A stretch of 64,000 bases of DNA, taken from assembly GCF_049065735.1 (NCBI RefSeq), contig NZ_JBAKHD010000009.1:1-64000 (forward strand), written 5' to 3'. The notes beneath the pieces were generated by a model. The model saw only the letters and a program-made list of their open reading frames with translations, searched no databases and was not told the DNA's origin. Below, in pieces: positions 16,392-24,795 of the stretch; position 1 is the first letter of the stretch, and every line of letters starts with the position of its first letter. The position numbers were made by a program, and so were the translations under genes. The DNA is from Paramesorhizobium sp049065735 (GTDB lineage Bacteria; Pseudomonadota; Alphaproteobacteria; Rhizobiales; Rhizobiaceae).

Positions 16392-17342
16392 ATGAACAAC
16401 GATCTGATCCTCGGCATCGATGGCGGCGGGACCAAGGTCATCGTCACGCTGGCGGATAGATCGGGCCGGATTCTGCGCACCGCGCGCGGCGGCGGCGTCA
16501 ATCCGATGGACAATCCAAACTGGCGGCGGGAGCTGGAGAGCCAGCTCGCCCCTTTCATCGGCGTGCCGCAGCTCAAGGCCGTGGCCGCGGCGCTGCCCGC
16601 TTATGGCGAAGTGGCTGAGCTCTCCGAACGCCAGCGGGCAGCAATCGGCGAGGCCTTCCCCGGCGTGCCGCAGCTTGTGCTCAACGATGTGGATGCCGCT
16701 CATCTCGGCGCGTTCGCGGGCGGTCCGGGCATTCTCATCCTGTCGGGAACCGGCTCCATGGCCTGGGCGCGCGATACGGAGGGTCATTCCTCCCGCGCGG
16801 GTGGCTGGGGTGACGTCATCGGCGACGAAGGCAGCAGCTACTGGATCGGACGCGCCGCCTTAAGCCTCGTCAGCCAGAGCCTCGACGGGCGCGCGCCGCC
16901 CACGGCTCTGGCCGACGCCCTCTTCGATCATCTTCACTTCGACAAATCCAACCCTCTCGATGCGCTCGGCGGCTGGGTGACCGGGCTTGCCAGCCAGCGC
17001 TCAGGCATCGCTGCGCTGTCCGTTCTGGTGGATCGCGTCGCGCAAGCCGGGGATGCCGCCGCCATCAACCTCATCAAGCGCGCGGCGGATGAATTGGCCA
17101 GGCATTTCAGGGCTATCGTCCATTCGGGCGGACCGGACGCGCCATGGACCTATGCCGGAGGCACTTTTGCCAGCCCTCTGCTGCTCGCCACGCTGGAAAG
17201 GCGGATCGGCCGTCCGCCGGTCCCTCCCCGGCTTCCTCCTATCGGCGGCGCGCTACTCGCAGCCGCCCAGCTTCTCGATTGGCGCCTTGACGAGGGCTGG
17301 ATCGGGCAAATCGCGGCGACGGCCAGAAAGGCGGCTGCGTAG
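16392..17342 (+). CDS. BadF/BadG-type N-acetyl-hexosamine kinase
   Basis: A 316-residue ASKHA-fold kinase: phosphate motif LGIDGGGTKVIV at residues 7-18, LNDVDAAHLGA near 97, SGTGSMAWA near 117 and GGWGDVIGDEGSSYWIG near 139. This arrangement is that of bacterial GlcNAc kinases of the BadF/BadG/BcrA/BcrD family. It would phosphorylate the imported amino sugar at C6 with ATP. It lies between the DeoR gene and the binding-protein gene, giving the local inducer for the DeoR and GntR regulators. Confidence 0.88.
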   Translation: MNNDLILGIDGGGTKVIVTLADRSGRILRTARGGGVNPMDNPNWRRELESQLAPFIGVPQLKAVAAALPAYGEVAELSERQRAAIGEAFPGVPQLVLNDVDAAHLGAFAGGPGILILSGTGSMAWARDTEGHSSRAGGWGDVIGDEGSSYWIGRAALSLVSQSLDGRAPPTALADALFDHLHFDKSNPLDALGGWVTGLASQRSGIAALSVLVDRVAQAGDAAAINLIKRAADELARHFRAIVHSGGPDAPWTYAGGTFASPLLLATLERRIGRPPVPPRLPPIGGALLAAAQLLDWRLDEGWIGQIAATARKAAA

Positions 17343-17349
17343 AAAGCAA

Positions 17350-17383
17350 GTCCAGGAAAAGTGTGAAGCGGTTTTCCCGGGAC
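17350..17383. repeat. short REP-like palindrome
   Basis: GTCCAGGAAAA ... TTTTCCCGGGAC between the kinase and binding-protein genes, resembling the short extragenic palindromes scattered through Rhizobiales genomes. It may stabilise or attenuate the transcript. Confidence 0.55.
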
Positions 17384-17469
17384 AAACAGGAACTGTTTTC
17401 CCAGCGGACTTGCGTCGTGAAAGTAGACAAAAAGTCAGATGCAACAACGATAATGAAGGATGGGAACAA

Positions 17470-18732
17470 ATGCGTAGACTGATTTTGCCTTTGCTTGCCT
17501 CAGCCGCTGCGGCGGCGTTCATTTCCTTCCCCGCACTGGCGGACGATGCCAAGCCGCTTGCCGGCCAGTCGATCACCGTCATCCTGCCCTCGCCGCAGGG
17601 CCCGGAAGTTGCCGCCGATTTCGAGGCGGAAACCGGCATTCACATCAATCTCCAGACATTGTCCTGGGACGATATCCGCGCCAAGCTGGTGACCGCTTTG
17701 GTGGCAGGCACCGCACCGGCCGATGTCACTGAACTCGACTGGTCGTGGACCGGCCAGTTTGCCGCCGCCGACTGGTACATGCCGCTCAATGATGTCATCG
17801 ACGCCGAGACGGTGAAGGATATCGGCGCCTCCAAAATCTTCACCGTGGACGGAAAATTGCTGGGCGTGCCCTACAGCAATGATTTCCGCGTTCTGCTCAT
17901 CAACAAGAAGCATTTCGAGGATGCCGGCATCAAGCAAATGCCGAAGACGCTGGACGAGCTGGTCGCGGTCGCAAAGCAGATCAAGGAAAAGGGCGTTACC
18001 CAATATCCCATCGGCCTGCCGCTTTCGGCCACCGAGGGCGCGTCTACCGCCTGGTATCTGCTCACCAAAGCCTTCGGCGGCGAGCTGTTCGACAAGGATT
18101 TCAACCCGCAATTCGTCGCGCCCGATTCCGCCGGGCACAAGGCGCTGGCCTTCGAGCTGATGCTGCTGAAGGAAGGGCTGGTCGATCCCGCCTCGACAGG
18201 CCTCAAGGATTCACAGATCAACGAGAGCCTGTTCACGCAAGGCCTGACGAGCATCATGCTTGCGGGCGAGCCCGGCCGCCTCGGCAAGATGAACGATCCC
18301 AAGCAGTCGAAGGTGGCCGGGCAGGTCGAAGCCATCCTCGTGCCGACCGCGAGCGGCGAAACACGAACCTTCGGCCTGCCGGAAGCGGTCGGCATCCCCA
18401 AGACGTCGCAGAACAAGGAAGCGGCGGTCGCCTTCGTCAAATGGCTCACCAGCAAGGAATTCGAGAAAAAGAACTGGGCCAACGGCCTCCTGCCCACCCG
18501 CACCTCCGCCCTTGCCGAGCTGAATGAGGCGGGCAAGCTTGTCAGCGGCGAGACGCTCGTGGCGCAGGCTAAGACGGTCGAGGCCTTGTTCCCGCAAGGA
18601 ACACCCATCTGGTACCCGCAATTCTCCAGCGCGGTGAACACGGCGATCAACAGCGCCGCCAAGGGTCAGATGACAGTCGATCAGGCGATGCAGAGCATTG
18701 CCGACGCAGTCAAGGAAGCAATGGCGCAATAA
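17470..18732 (+). CDS. extracellular sugar-binding protein of ABC importer
   Basis: A 420-residue family-1 solute-binding protein with an N-terminal Sec signal peptide of about 25 residues (…FPALADDA). The start at 17470 follows 'gaagga'. Motifs such as GVPYSNDFRVLLINKKHF near residue 131 are typical of CUT1 proteins. Its stop codon overlaps the first base of the permease start (TAATG). With no ATPase in this operon the importer must borrow one, for instance that encoded at 4806. Confidence 0.92.
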   Translation: MRRLILPLLASAAAAAFISFPALADDAKPLAGQSITVILPSPQGPEVAADFEAETGIHINLQTLSWDDIRAKLVTALVAGTAPADVTELDWSWTGQFAAADWYMPLNDVIDAETVKDIGASKIFTVDGKLLGVPYSNDFRVLLINKKHFEDAGIKQMPKTLDELVAVAKQIKEKGVTQYPIGLPLSATEGASTAWYLLTKAFGGELFDKDFNPQFVAPDSAGHKALAFELMLLKEGLVDPASTGLKDSQINESLFTQGLTSIMLAGEPGRLGKMNDPKQSKVAGQVEAILVPTASGETRTFGLPEAVGIPKTSQNKEAAVAFVKWLTSKEFEKKNWANGLLPTRTSALAELNEAGKLVSGETLVAQAKTVEALFPQGTPIWYPQFSSAVNTAINSAAKGQMTVDQAMQSIADAVKEAMAQ

Positions 18733-19637
18733 TGACCACAACCGCCTATGCGGGCGGAAGGAGCAAGCGTGGCGGTGACGCCATGCTTGGCCTCCTTCTC
18801 GTTGCCCCGATTCTCCTCACCATGGCCACGCTGGTCTTTTACCCCATGGGAAAGACCTTCTGGGACAGCCTGCACCGGGTCAATCCGATGCAGCCGGGCA
18901 CGCCCTTTGTCGGCTTCGCGAATTATGCCCGCATGTTTTCCGATGGGCAGCTTGCAGTCACATGGGAAAACACGCTGCTTTACGTCCTGCTCGCGGTGGC
19001 GGCGGAGACTGTCTTCGGCGTCCTCGCCGCGGCGCTCATCAATCAGGTACGCCGGGGGCGGCAATGGCTTCTCGCCGCCGTCATCCTGCCCTGGGCGTTG
19101 CCGGGCGTGGTCAATGCAGTCATCTGGCTCTGGATCTACCAGCCGGGCGCGGGACTTCTCAACGGCATTCTCACCGCTCTCGGCCTGCCGTTCGAAAACC
19201 ATGTCTGGTTCAACGACCGCACCAGCGCGATCATCGCCGTGACCGTAGTGCATGTCTGGCGCATGATGCCGCTGACGGTCGTCATCGTCCTTGCCGCCAT
19301 GCAGAGCATCCCGGCGCATCTCTATGAGGCGGCGCGCATCGACGGCGCGACGCGGGCACAGATGTTCACGCGGATCACCCTGCCATTGGTGCGCGGCGCC
19401 ATTGCGGTCGCCATGACCAATGCGACGGTCAATGCCTTCAACCTCTTCGACGAGGCATGGGTGCTCGCCGGCGCGAGCCTCGAGACGAGGCCGGTGCTGG
19501 TCCAGATTTATCTGGAGACCTTCCAGAACCTCCGCTTCTCCTACGGCATGGCGCTGTCGGTGGTGATCACGTTCGTCTCGCTCATTGTCTCCCTCGTCTA
19601 TGTCCTGCGCGTCTATCGCAACACCCGGTTCGACTGA
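18732..19637 (+). CDS. sugar ABC importer permease (MalF-like)
   Basis: A 301-residue permease with six predicted transmembrane helices and an EAA loop (YEAARIDGATRAQMFTRITLP) near residue 198. It is translationally coupled to the binding-protein gene before it (TAATG) and to the next permease (TGATG). Forms the inner-membrane channel of the second importer. Confidence 0.92.
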   Translation: MTTTAYAGGRSKRGGDAMLGLLLVAPILLTMATLVFYPMGKTFWDSLHRVNPMQPGTPFVGFANYARMFSDGQLAVTWENTLLYVLLAVAAETVFGVLAAALINQVRRGRQWLLAAVILPWALPGVVNAVIWLWIYQPGAGLLNGILTALGLPFENHVWFNDRTSAIIAVTVVHVWRMMPLTVVIVLAAMQSIPAHLYEAARIDGATRAQMFTRITLPLVRGAIAVAMTNATVNAFNLFDEAWVLAGASLETRPVLVQIYLETFQNLRFSYGMALSVVITFVSLIVSLVYVLRVYRNTRFD

Positions 19638-20494
19638 TGAAACAGACCCTTGGCTACCGTATCCTGATCTGGGCTGGCGTCGCGCTCCTGCTTCTCTGGT
19701 CGCTCGGACCGATCTACTGGACGCTCGCAAGCTCCGTAACACCGAGCGAGGATTTCTCGGCGCGGCCCATCCATTTCGTGCCCCAGCACTTCACGCTCGA
19801 TCATTTCCGGCGGCTTTTCGGCATCGATATCGCGCGGATCGGCGGGGTGGAGGTGTGGGCGCAGTTCCGCGCCGCGCTTTTCAACAGCATCGTCACCTCG
19901 GTTGCCGCCACCGCGCTTTGCGTCGCGATCTCGGCGCTCGGCGCCTATGCCTTCACGCGGCTCGAATTCCCCGGGCGGTGCATCCTCTTCGGCGCCGTCG
20001 TCGCCACGCTCGCGATCCCCGCCTATGCCGTGCTCATTCCGCTTTACCGGATCATGATCGGCCTTCATATGGTGGATACCTATGTCGGCGTGTCGCTGAT
20101 CTATGTCTCGGCCTATCTGCCGCTTTCGCTGTGGCTGCTGCGCAGCGTCTTCGAACAGCTTCCCATCGCGCTTGAAGAAGCGGCGCAGCTCGATGGCGCG
20201 GGGCGGCTCTATATCTTCTTCCACATCGTGCTGCCGCTGGTCGGTCCTGGCCTGACCGCGGCGGCGATCCTCACCTTCCTCGGCGCGTGGGGCCAGTATC
20301 TCGTTCCGCTCATCTTCTCGCCGCAGGCGACGAAGCCGCTGACGGTGCTGATCCCGGAATTCGTCGGCAAGAACTTCATCGACTACGGGCTGATCACGGC
20401 GAGCGGATCCATCGCGATCGTCATTCCCGCCTTGGTCGTCATTTTCCTCAACCGATATCTCGTCAGCGGTCTGCTGGCTGGCTCGGTCAAATAA
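19637..20494 (+). CDS. sugar ABC importer permease (MalG-like)
   Basis: A 285-residue permease beginning at the ATG that overlaps the previous stop. It has six transmembrane segments, an EAA loop (LEEAAQLDGAGRLYIFFHIV) near residue 180 and the RYLVSGLLAGSVK ending. An insert after the first periplasmic loop (FGIDIARIGGVEVW) is somewhat longer than usual. Partner of the 18732 permease. Confidence 0.92.
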   Translation: MKQTLGYRILIWAGVALLLLWSLGPIYWTLASSVTPSEDFSARPIHFVPQHFTLDHFRRLFGIDIARIGGVEVWAQFRAALFNSIVTSVAATALCVAISALGAYAFTRLEFPGRCILFGAVVATLAIPAYAVLIPLYRIMIGLHMVDTYVGVSLIYVSAYLPLSLWLLRSVFEQLPIALEEAAQLDGAGRLYIFFHIVLPLVGPGLTAAAILTFLGAWGQYLVPLIFSPQATKPLTVLIPEFVGKNFIDYGLITASGSIAIVIPALVVIFLNRYLVSGLLAGSVK

Positions 20495-20510
20495 TCCCAC
20501 CGGAGACATC

Positions 20511-21464
20511 ATGAATACGACGGAAAAAGTGATTTTCGAGCAGTTCCCCTATTGGGAAAAGGCAATCGGCTCGATATCCGCGCTCCAAGAGGCTGAGCTG
20601 ACGGTCTTCGTTGGCTGCGGCACGTCCTATAATCTGGCCCTGTCCCTCGCCGCTCTCTCCAATATCTCCGGCAAGCCCGCTATTGCGGCGCCGGGCGGGG
20701 AATGGCTGAACCGTCCGGGTGTTTTCTGGCCGCGCTGGCAGAAGACGCATGTGGTGGCCCTTTCCCGCAGCGGCGAGACGACCGAGACCGTCGCCGCCGC
20801 CAAGGCGAGCCGCGCTGCAGGCGCGTTCGTGACTGCGATCACGGTGGAGCCGGAGAGCGCCCTCGCCCGCAACTGCGACCGGCTGGTCGAGGCCCCGACG
20901 CATAGCGAGGAAGGGATCGTCATGACGGTCTCGGCCAGCCTGATGCTGCTTCTCGGCGTGGAGCTGATCGGCATGGAGATCCCGCATGCGCTCGCCGGCG
21001 CGGCGGAGGACCTTGCGCGCCGTGTCGATGCCGCCCTGCCCGGCCTTATCGACGGGCGCTCCCATTTCGTCTTCCTCGGCAGCGGTCCGCTCTATGGCGT
21101 GGCGCTCGAGGGGGCGCTGAAGCTGATGGAGATGAGCCAGATCGTCACGCAGGGCTTCCACCCGCTCGAATATCGCCATGGGCCGATCAGCCTTGTGGAT
21201 GAAAAGACCGCCGTGGTGATGCTTTACGGCGCCGGGCAAAAAGAAGCCGAGGCGAAGCTCGTCGCCGAATTGCAGGAGAAAGGCGCTGTTGTCATCGGCC
21301 TTGGCGGGCCGGGGGACGCCGCCTTCGACATCGCCTGCGATCCCGCGCTGACCGGCCTCTGCCTGCTGCCCGCCCTGCAGATATTGGGCGAACGCGCCGC
21401 CCAGGCGCGCGGCATCGATACTGTGACGCCGCGGCATTTGACGAAGGTGGTGAAGCTGGCTTGA
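20511..21464 (+). CDS. SIS-domain protein, GlmS/AgaS-like isomerase or deaminase
   Basis: A 317-residue double-SIS protein without the glutaminase half of GlmS. It has VFVGCGTSYN near residue 32, ALSRSGETTETV near 84, the second SIS with FLGSGPLYGVALEGALKL near 187 and the EYRHGP motif near 219. Such stand-alone proteins deaminate or isomerise amino-sugar phosphates (AgaS, FrlB, NagB-II). Co-transcribed 16 bp after the permease and downstream of an amino-sugar-type kinase, it probably converts the phosphorylated amino sugar to a keto-sugar phosphate. Confidence 0.88.
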   Translation: MNTTEKVIFEQFPYWEKAIGSISALQEAELTVFVGCGTSYNLALSLAALSNISGKPAIAAPGGEWLNRPGVFWPRWQKTHVVALSRSGETTETVAAAKASRAAGAFVTAITVEPESALARNCDRLVEAPTHSEEGIVMTVSASLMLLLGVELIGMEIPHALAGAAEDLARRVDAALPGLIDGRSHFVFLGSGPLYGVALEGALKLMEMSQIVTQGFHPLEYRHGPISLVDEKTAVVMLYGAGQKEAEAKLVAELQEKGAVVIGLGGPGDAAFDIACDPALTGLCLLPALQILGERAAQARGIDTVTPRHLTKVVKLA

Positions 21465-21535
21465 ACGCAACAAGGCAACGGCGCTCGCCCGGCTGACAGG
21501 CGAGCGGGCGTCTTCAACGCTGCGCGGATCGCGGA

Positions 21536-22231
21536 TCAATTCAGGAAGATCGAGCCCTGAGGAGGCGCGGCGATCCTTATCAGGAGATGGAGGCGCAGTT
21601 CCTCGGAAGCCGCCTCCGGGTCGCGGTCGAGGGCGGCGAGCAGGATGCGCTCGTGGCCTTCCGGATCGCGCCAGCATTCCAGCGGCTTGGTAATGGTCTG
21701 AAGCATTGCCGTTCCCGTATCCGCCGGGCGGCAATAGCGCGCCCCCTGGTCGAAAAGAATATCGAGAAGCGACAGAAGCTTGGTGACCGGGCAGGCGGAA
21801 ACCAGCGCCTGATGAAACTCGCGGTAACGGGCAAGGAAATCGAGCAGGTCTTTTTCCAGATTTTCACCCTCCCGCCCCTGGGCGGGCGGTTGGAACGTGC
21901 TGAGGCGCTTATAGGCGCGCTCGAGATTCTTCTCCCACTCCGCGCCGCCTGCGGCGATGGATGCCCTGAGCGCGGTTCCCTGCAACAGGAACCGGACGGC
22001 CATCACCTCCCGCAGATCGTTCATGCCCGTCTGCTCGACGTAATAATCATCGTCGCTCTTGAGCGCGACAAGGCCATGCCCGACGAGCAAGGCGCAAGCC
22101 TCCCGCGAGGTCTCTACGGTGTGTCTCGAATGGGCAGCGAGCAATTCCGGGTCCAGCCGCACGCCTGGCTCAAGCCGTCCCGAAACGATCAATTCCTTTA
22201 CGCGCCGCGCCGCCCCCGCGATCTTACGCAT
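21536..22231 (-). CDS. GntR-family regulator (FCD type)
   Basis: A 231-residue regulator convergent with the SIS gene. The N-terminal wHTH region is short and divergent (RRVKELIVSGRLEPGVRLDPELLAAHS, then TSREACALLVGHGLV) and is followed by an all-helical FCD-type ligand domain. ATG at 22231 is preferred over an in-frame TTG at 22279. It may regulate the adjacent catabolic operon or the genes to its right. Confidence 0.8.
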   Translation of the reverse strand: MRKIAGAARRVKELIVSGRLEPGVRLDPELLAAHSRHTVETSREACALLVGHGLVALKSDDDYYVEQTGMNDLREVMAVRFLLQGTALRASIAAGGAEWEKNLERAYKRLSTFQPPAQGREGENLEKDLLDFLARYREFHQALVSACPVTKLLSLLDILFDQGARYCRPADTGTAMLQTITKPLECWRDPEGHERILLAALDRDPEAASEELRLHLLIRIAAPPQGSIFLN

Positions 22232-22514
22232 TCGCCTGTTATGCCCCAAGTTTCCCCCAACTCTCTGCCTTATCCCCAATTAAGCAACACTCCGTATTTA
22301 CCAAAAAAGCAAGCTGTCTCAGCTTTTTATCTACCACATCTTGATTTCAGGGGGGAGATGGCCTTTTTCCGGCCCATGGTAAAGGAAACGTAAACTGCGC
22401 TTGTGCGGAGTGGACGGCCCTTCCAAAAAAATAGAATGTGACTTGGGCAGTGGGGGTGACGCCCGGACCGTGAGACGGCAGTCTTCGTCGCCGAGCGGAC
22501 CGCGGCTTTGAAAC
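22232..22514. other. divergent intergenic region with hairpin
   Basis: The region between the GntR and recombinase genes contains AAAAAGC-11 nt-GCTTTTT at 22304-22328, a terminator-shaped palindrome although neither neighbour ends there. It may be a leftover border or a recombinase-related site. No gene is seen. Confidence 0.4.
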
Positions 22515-23072
22515 ATGATTATAGGGTATGCGAGGGTATCCACCGAGGAGCAGAATCTGGGGCTTCAGATCGCTGCCCTCCAACAGGCTGGCTGTCAGCT
22601 GATTTTCGAGGACAAAGGTTATTCCGGCATAGCGGCGACAAGGCCCGGCCTCGATGCCGTCCTCGAAAGACTTGAAACCGGAGACACGCTCGTCGTCTGG
22701 CGGCTCGACCGGCTCGGCCGCTCGCTCGTCCATCTGGTCGAGACGATCAACGGGTTCGACCGCCGTGGTGTCCACTTCCGCTCGCTCAACGAAAGCATAG
22801 ACACCAGCAATTCCGGCGGGCGGCTGGTTTTTCACATCATGGCCGCGATGGCGGAATTCGAGCACGCCCTGATCAGCGAGCGGACCCGGGCCGGAATGCT
22901 GACGGCCCGCGCCGCCGGCAAGCATCTGGGAAGACCGTCCGCGCTCAGCCCCGAGCAGGCGGCGGAGGTGCTCTGCGCCCTGGAAAAAGGCGAGTCCAAC
23001 TCATCGGTCGCATCACGCTATGGGGTGCATGCCAAGACGATCAGGAGGCTGGCATCGGCGCATCGGGTGTGA
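22515..23072 (+). CDS. serine recombinase, resolvase/invertase family (copy 1)
   Basis: A 185-residue small serine recombinase. The nucleophile Ser9 lies in IGYARVSTEEQ; the arginines of VVWRLDRLGRS near residue 60, the helix E region (GGRLVFHIMAAMAEFEHALISERTRAGM) and a C-terminal helix-turn-helix (SNSSVASRYGVHAKTIRRL) are all present, so it looks intact. It catalyses site-specific inversion or resolution. A close paralogue lies at 34745; the two bracket a surface-structure island, which suggests DNA inversion or island mobility, but no crossover site was recognised. Confidence 0.92.
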   Translation: MIIGYARVSTEEQNLGLQIAALQQAGCQLIFEDKGYSGIAATRPGLDAVLERLETGDTLVVWRLDRLGRSLVHLVETINGFDRRGVHFRSLNESIDTSNSGGRLVFHIMAAMAEFEHALISERTRAGMLTARAAGKHLGRPSALSPEQAAEVLCALEKGESNSSVASRYGVHAKTIRRLASAHRV

Positions 23073-23139
23073 GCCTCTATTCTTGCTGATCGTGATGGGC
23101 CATGTTATACAAATGTTTGACTTTAACGGATACAGACCG

Positions 23140-23475
23140 ATGTCGGACACCAAGCGTAAAGTTGTTGGATCAGCCGCGGGCACAGGGCTGCTTGCGACGG
23201 CGAAGCTGAAGAAATCGGGCGGATCGCTGGTCATGACTATCCCCGCAGTCGCGCGAAATATGCTAGGACTGACGGAGGGGCAGGAAATGGCGGTTTCCGT
23301 CAAGGGGACGCAGGTCATTGCCGAGCCGATGCCTGAACAGAACAAAACAATTAAGGTTCGGCAGCCGAAATATACGCTCGACGAACTGCTCGAAGGCTAT
23401 GACCGCGATGCCCCGTTGAGCGAAGAAGAACGCGAATGGATGGACATGTCGCCCGTGGGACGTGAAATTTGGTAA
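23140..23475 (+). CDS. MazE/AbrB-type antitoxin
   Basis: A 111-residue protein with a SpoVT/AbrB-like DNA-binding strand pattern (KLKKSGGSLVMTIPAVARNMLGL near residue 25) and an acidic C-terminal tail that would wrap the toxin. I chose the ATG at 23140; the open frame extends upstream as a shadow of the recombinase. Its stop overlaps the toxin start, the usual order for type II modules. It should neutralise the toxin and repress the operon. Confidence 0.85.
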   Translation: MSDTKRKVVGSAAGTGLLATAKLKKSGGSLVMTIPAVARNMLGLTEGQEMAVSVKGTQVIAEPMPEQNKTIKVRQPKYTLDELLEGYDRDAPLSEEEREWMDMSPVGREIW

Positions 23476-23846
23476 AGCCCAACGTCCCCGCGCCCGGTGA
23501 AATCTGGTGGCTTGACATGCATCCGTCGGCCGGAAGAGAGCAGCGCGGAAGACATGCCGGGTTGATTTTGTCGGCTTGGAAATTCAACCATATAACCGGA
23601 TTTGCCTTCATTGCGCCGATTACGACAGTCGGAAATGCCACGCGCAACAGCGGCTTTGCCGTATCCCTCTCGGGCGCTGGGACGCGGATCACCGGCGTCG
23701 TTCAAATCGATCAAGTCAGGTCGATGGATTGGCGGATACGGAACGCGGAAAAATCTGCTGACAAGCTTGCCCCTGAAATCATGGCGGAAGTCTTGGAGCG
23801 CTTCGCGCCGATTTTCGGCCTGGGCGTGATCGAGGTGGACGAATAG
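23469..23846 (+). CDS. MazF/PemK-type endoribonuclease toxin
   Basis: A 125-residue MazF/PemK/ChpB-like toxin: the N-terminal PAPGEIWWLDMHPSAGREQRGRHAG (shown in part: GEIWWLDMHPSAG) with the conserved R-x-x-R-H-A and the strand TGVVQIDQVRSMDW near residue 76. It begins at TTG, overlapping the antitoxin stop by seven bases, so translation is coupled. It likely cleaves mRNA when the antitoxin is degraded. Its gene ends 3 bp from the convergent fimbrial operon. Confidence 0.88.
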   Translation: MVKPNVPAPGEIWWLDMHPSAGREQRGRHAGLILSAWKFNHITGFAFIAPITTVGNATRNSGFAVSLSGAGTRITGVVQIDQVRSMDWRIRNAEKSADKLAPEIMAEVLERFAPIFGLGVIEVDE

Positions 23847-23848
23847 AT

Positions 23849-24787
23849 TTATTTCGCCGCATAAGTAATCGTCACCACCACCGTATCGGTATAATGACCC
23901 GGCACGGCCTGTTGCACCGGCACCCGGCCATAGACGGTGCGGGTCTCAGTGCCGCTTCCCTCTCCGGCCACGGCATCGGCGCCCGAGCCCCAACCCTGGG
24001 TTCGTTGGGTATTGGAGTATAGCCCGTAAGTGACGGTGTTTGCGCCGGAGTGCATCTGCCGCTGCTCCGGGTTGGTGGCATTGCTCGAGCCGCCGTCGAG
24101 CGCAATCGTATAGTCGACCCCCGGCGTGCAGGTGATGTGCAATTGACCGGTTGCATCGATCGGCGACGCGATAATCCCCACCGTGCCGAAATTGATATCG
24201 TCCGCCACGATTTGGCAACGGGCCTGCACGGCAGCACTTGCAACAACACTTGCCGTTGTGGAATTCGCCCCCGCCGGGCTCTCGCATTGCAATGTATCGC
24301 CTTCGGCATAATAGAACAGCGCGTCATTGCCGGTGAATTGCGAGGTGTAGCTGCCGGTGCGGGCATTCAGCTGTTTGGGAACAAGGCCATAGAGCGTCAT
24401 CGTTCCCGAGGCGGTCGTTCCAGTGACGGGAAGGCTGAAGCGTTGCGGCGATCCCAGCGCGGTATTATCGGCGTGGCCCCAGGGCCTGGCATGGTTTGCG
24501 TCGGCGAACAACCCGAACCGCAAGCCATCCGCGCCGGAAACCATCTGACGGGCATTGCCCGACAGGCCGCCGGACCCCGCGCCGAAATTGCCGCAGACCG
24601 TGAGCGAGGACGAACCGACATTCTCGCAATTGATGGAGATCGTGGCGGCCGCCGCCGTGCCGTTCTCCAATGTATCGACATTGCTGAAATCGAGGTTGCT
24701 GACATTGGCGGTGCAGGTCGCGGCATCGGCATGATCGACAGAGGCCAAAAGCGCAAAGAGAACAATGAAAAGAAATCGAGCGGGCAT
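23849..24787 (-). CDS. SCPU (spore coat U) domain protein, putative tip adhesin of fimbria
   Basis: A 312-residue secreted protein with a signal peptide (MPARFLFIVLFALLASVDHA) and two tandem SCPU domains: residues about 25-170 and 175-312, the second with RCQIVADDINFG and the C-terminal DTVVVTITYAAK donor-strand-like end. The ATG at 24787 gives the proper signal sequence. It is last in the chaperone-usher operon, 8 bp after the usher stop. Two-domain members usually act as tip or anchoring subunits (family inference). Confidence 0.85.
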   Translation of the reverse strand: MPARFLFIVLFALLASVDHADAATCTANVSNLDFSNVDTLENGTAAAATISINCENVGSSSLTVCGNFGAGSGGLSGNARQMVSGADGLRFGLFADANHARPWGHADNTALGSPQRFSLPVTGTTASGTMTLYGLVPKQLNARTGSYTSQFTGNDALFYYAEGDTLQCESPAGANSTTASVVASAAVQARCQIVADDINFGTVGIIASPIDATGQLHITCTPGVDYTIALDGGSSNATNPEQRQMHSGANTVTYGLYSNTQRTQGWGSGADAVAGEGSGTETRTVYGRVPVQQAVPGHYTDTVVVTITYAAK

Positions 24788-24795
24788 AAAAACCT

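Noticed and set aside
18681..20512. Long minus-strand frames opposite the permease genes
   Set aside because: Shadows of two clear permeases with EAA loops and coupled starts.
22304..22328. Rho-independent terminator for a neighbouring gene
   Set aside because: The stem has T/A runs on both sides, but both adjacent genes start, rather than end, here.
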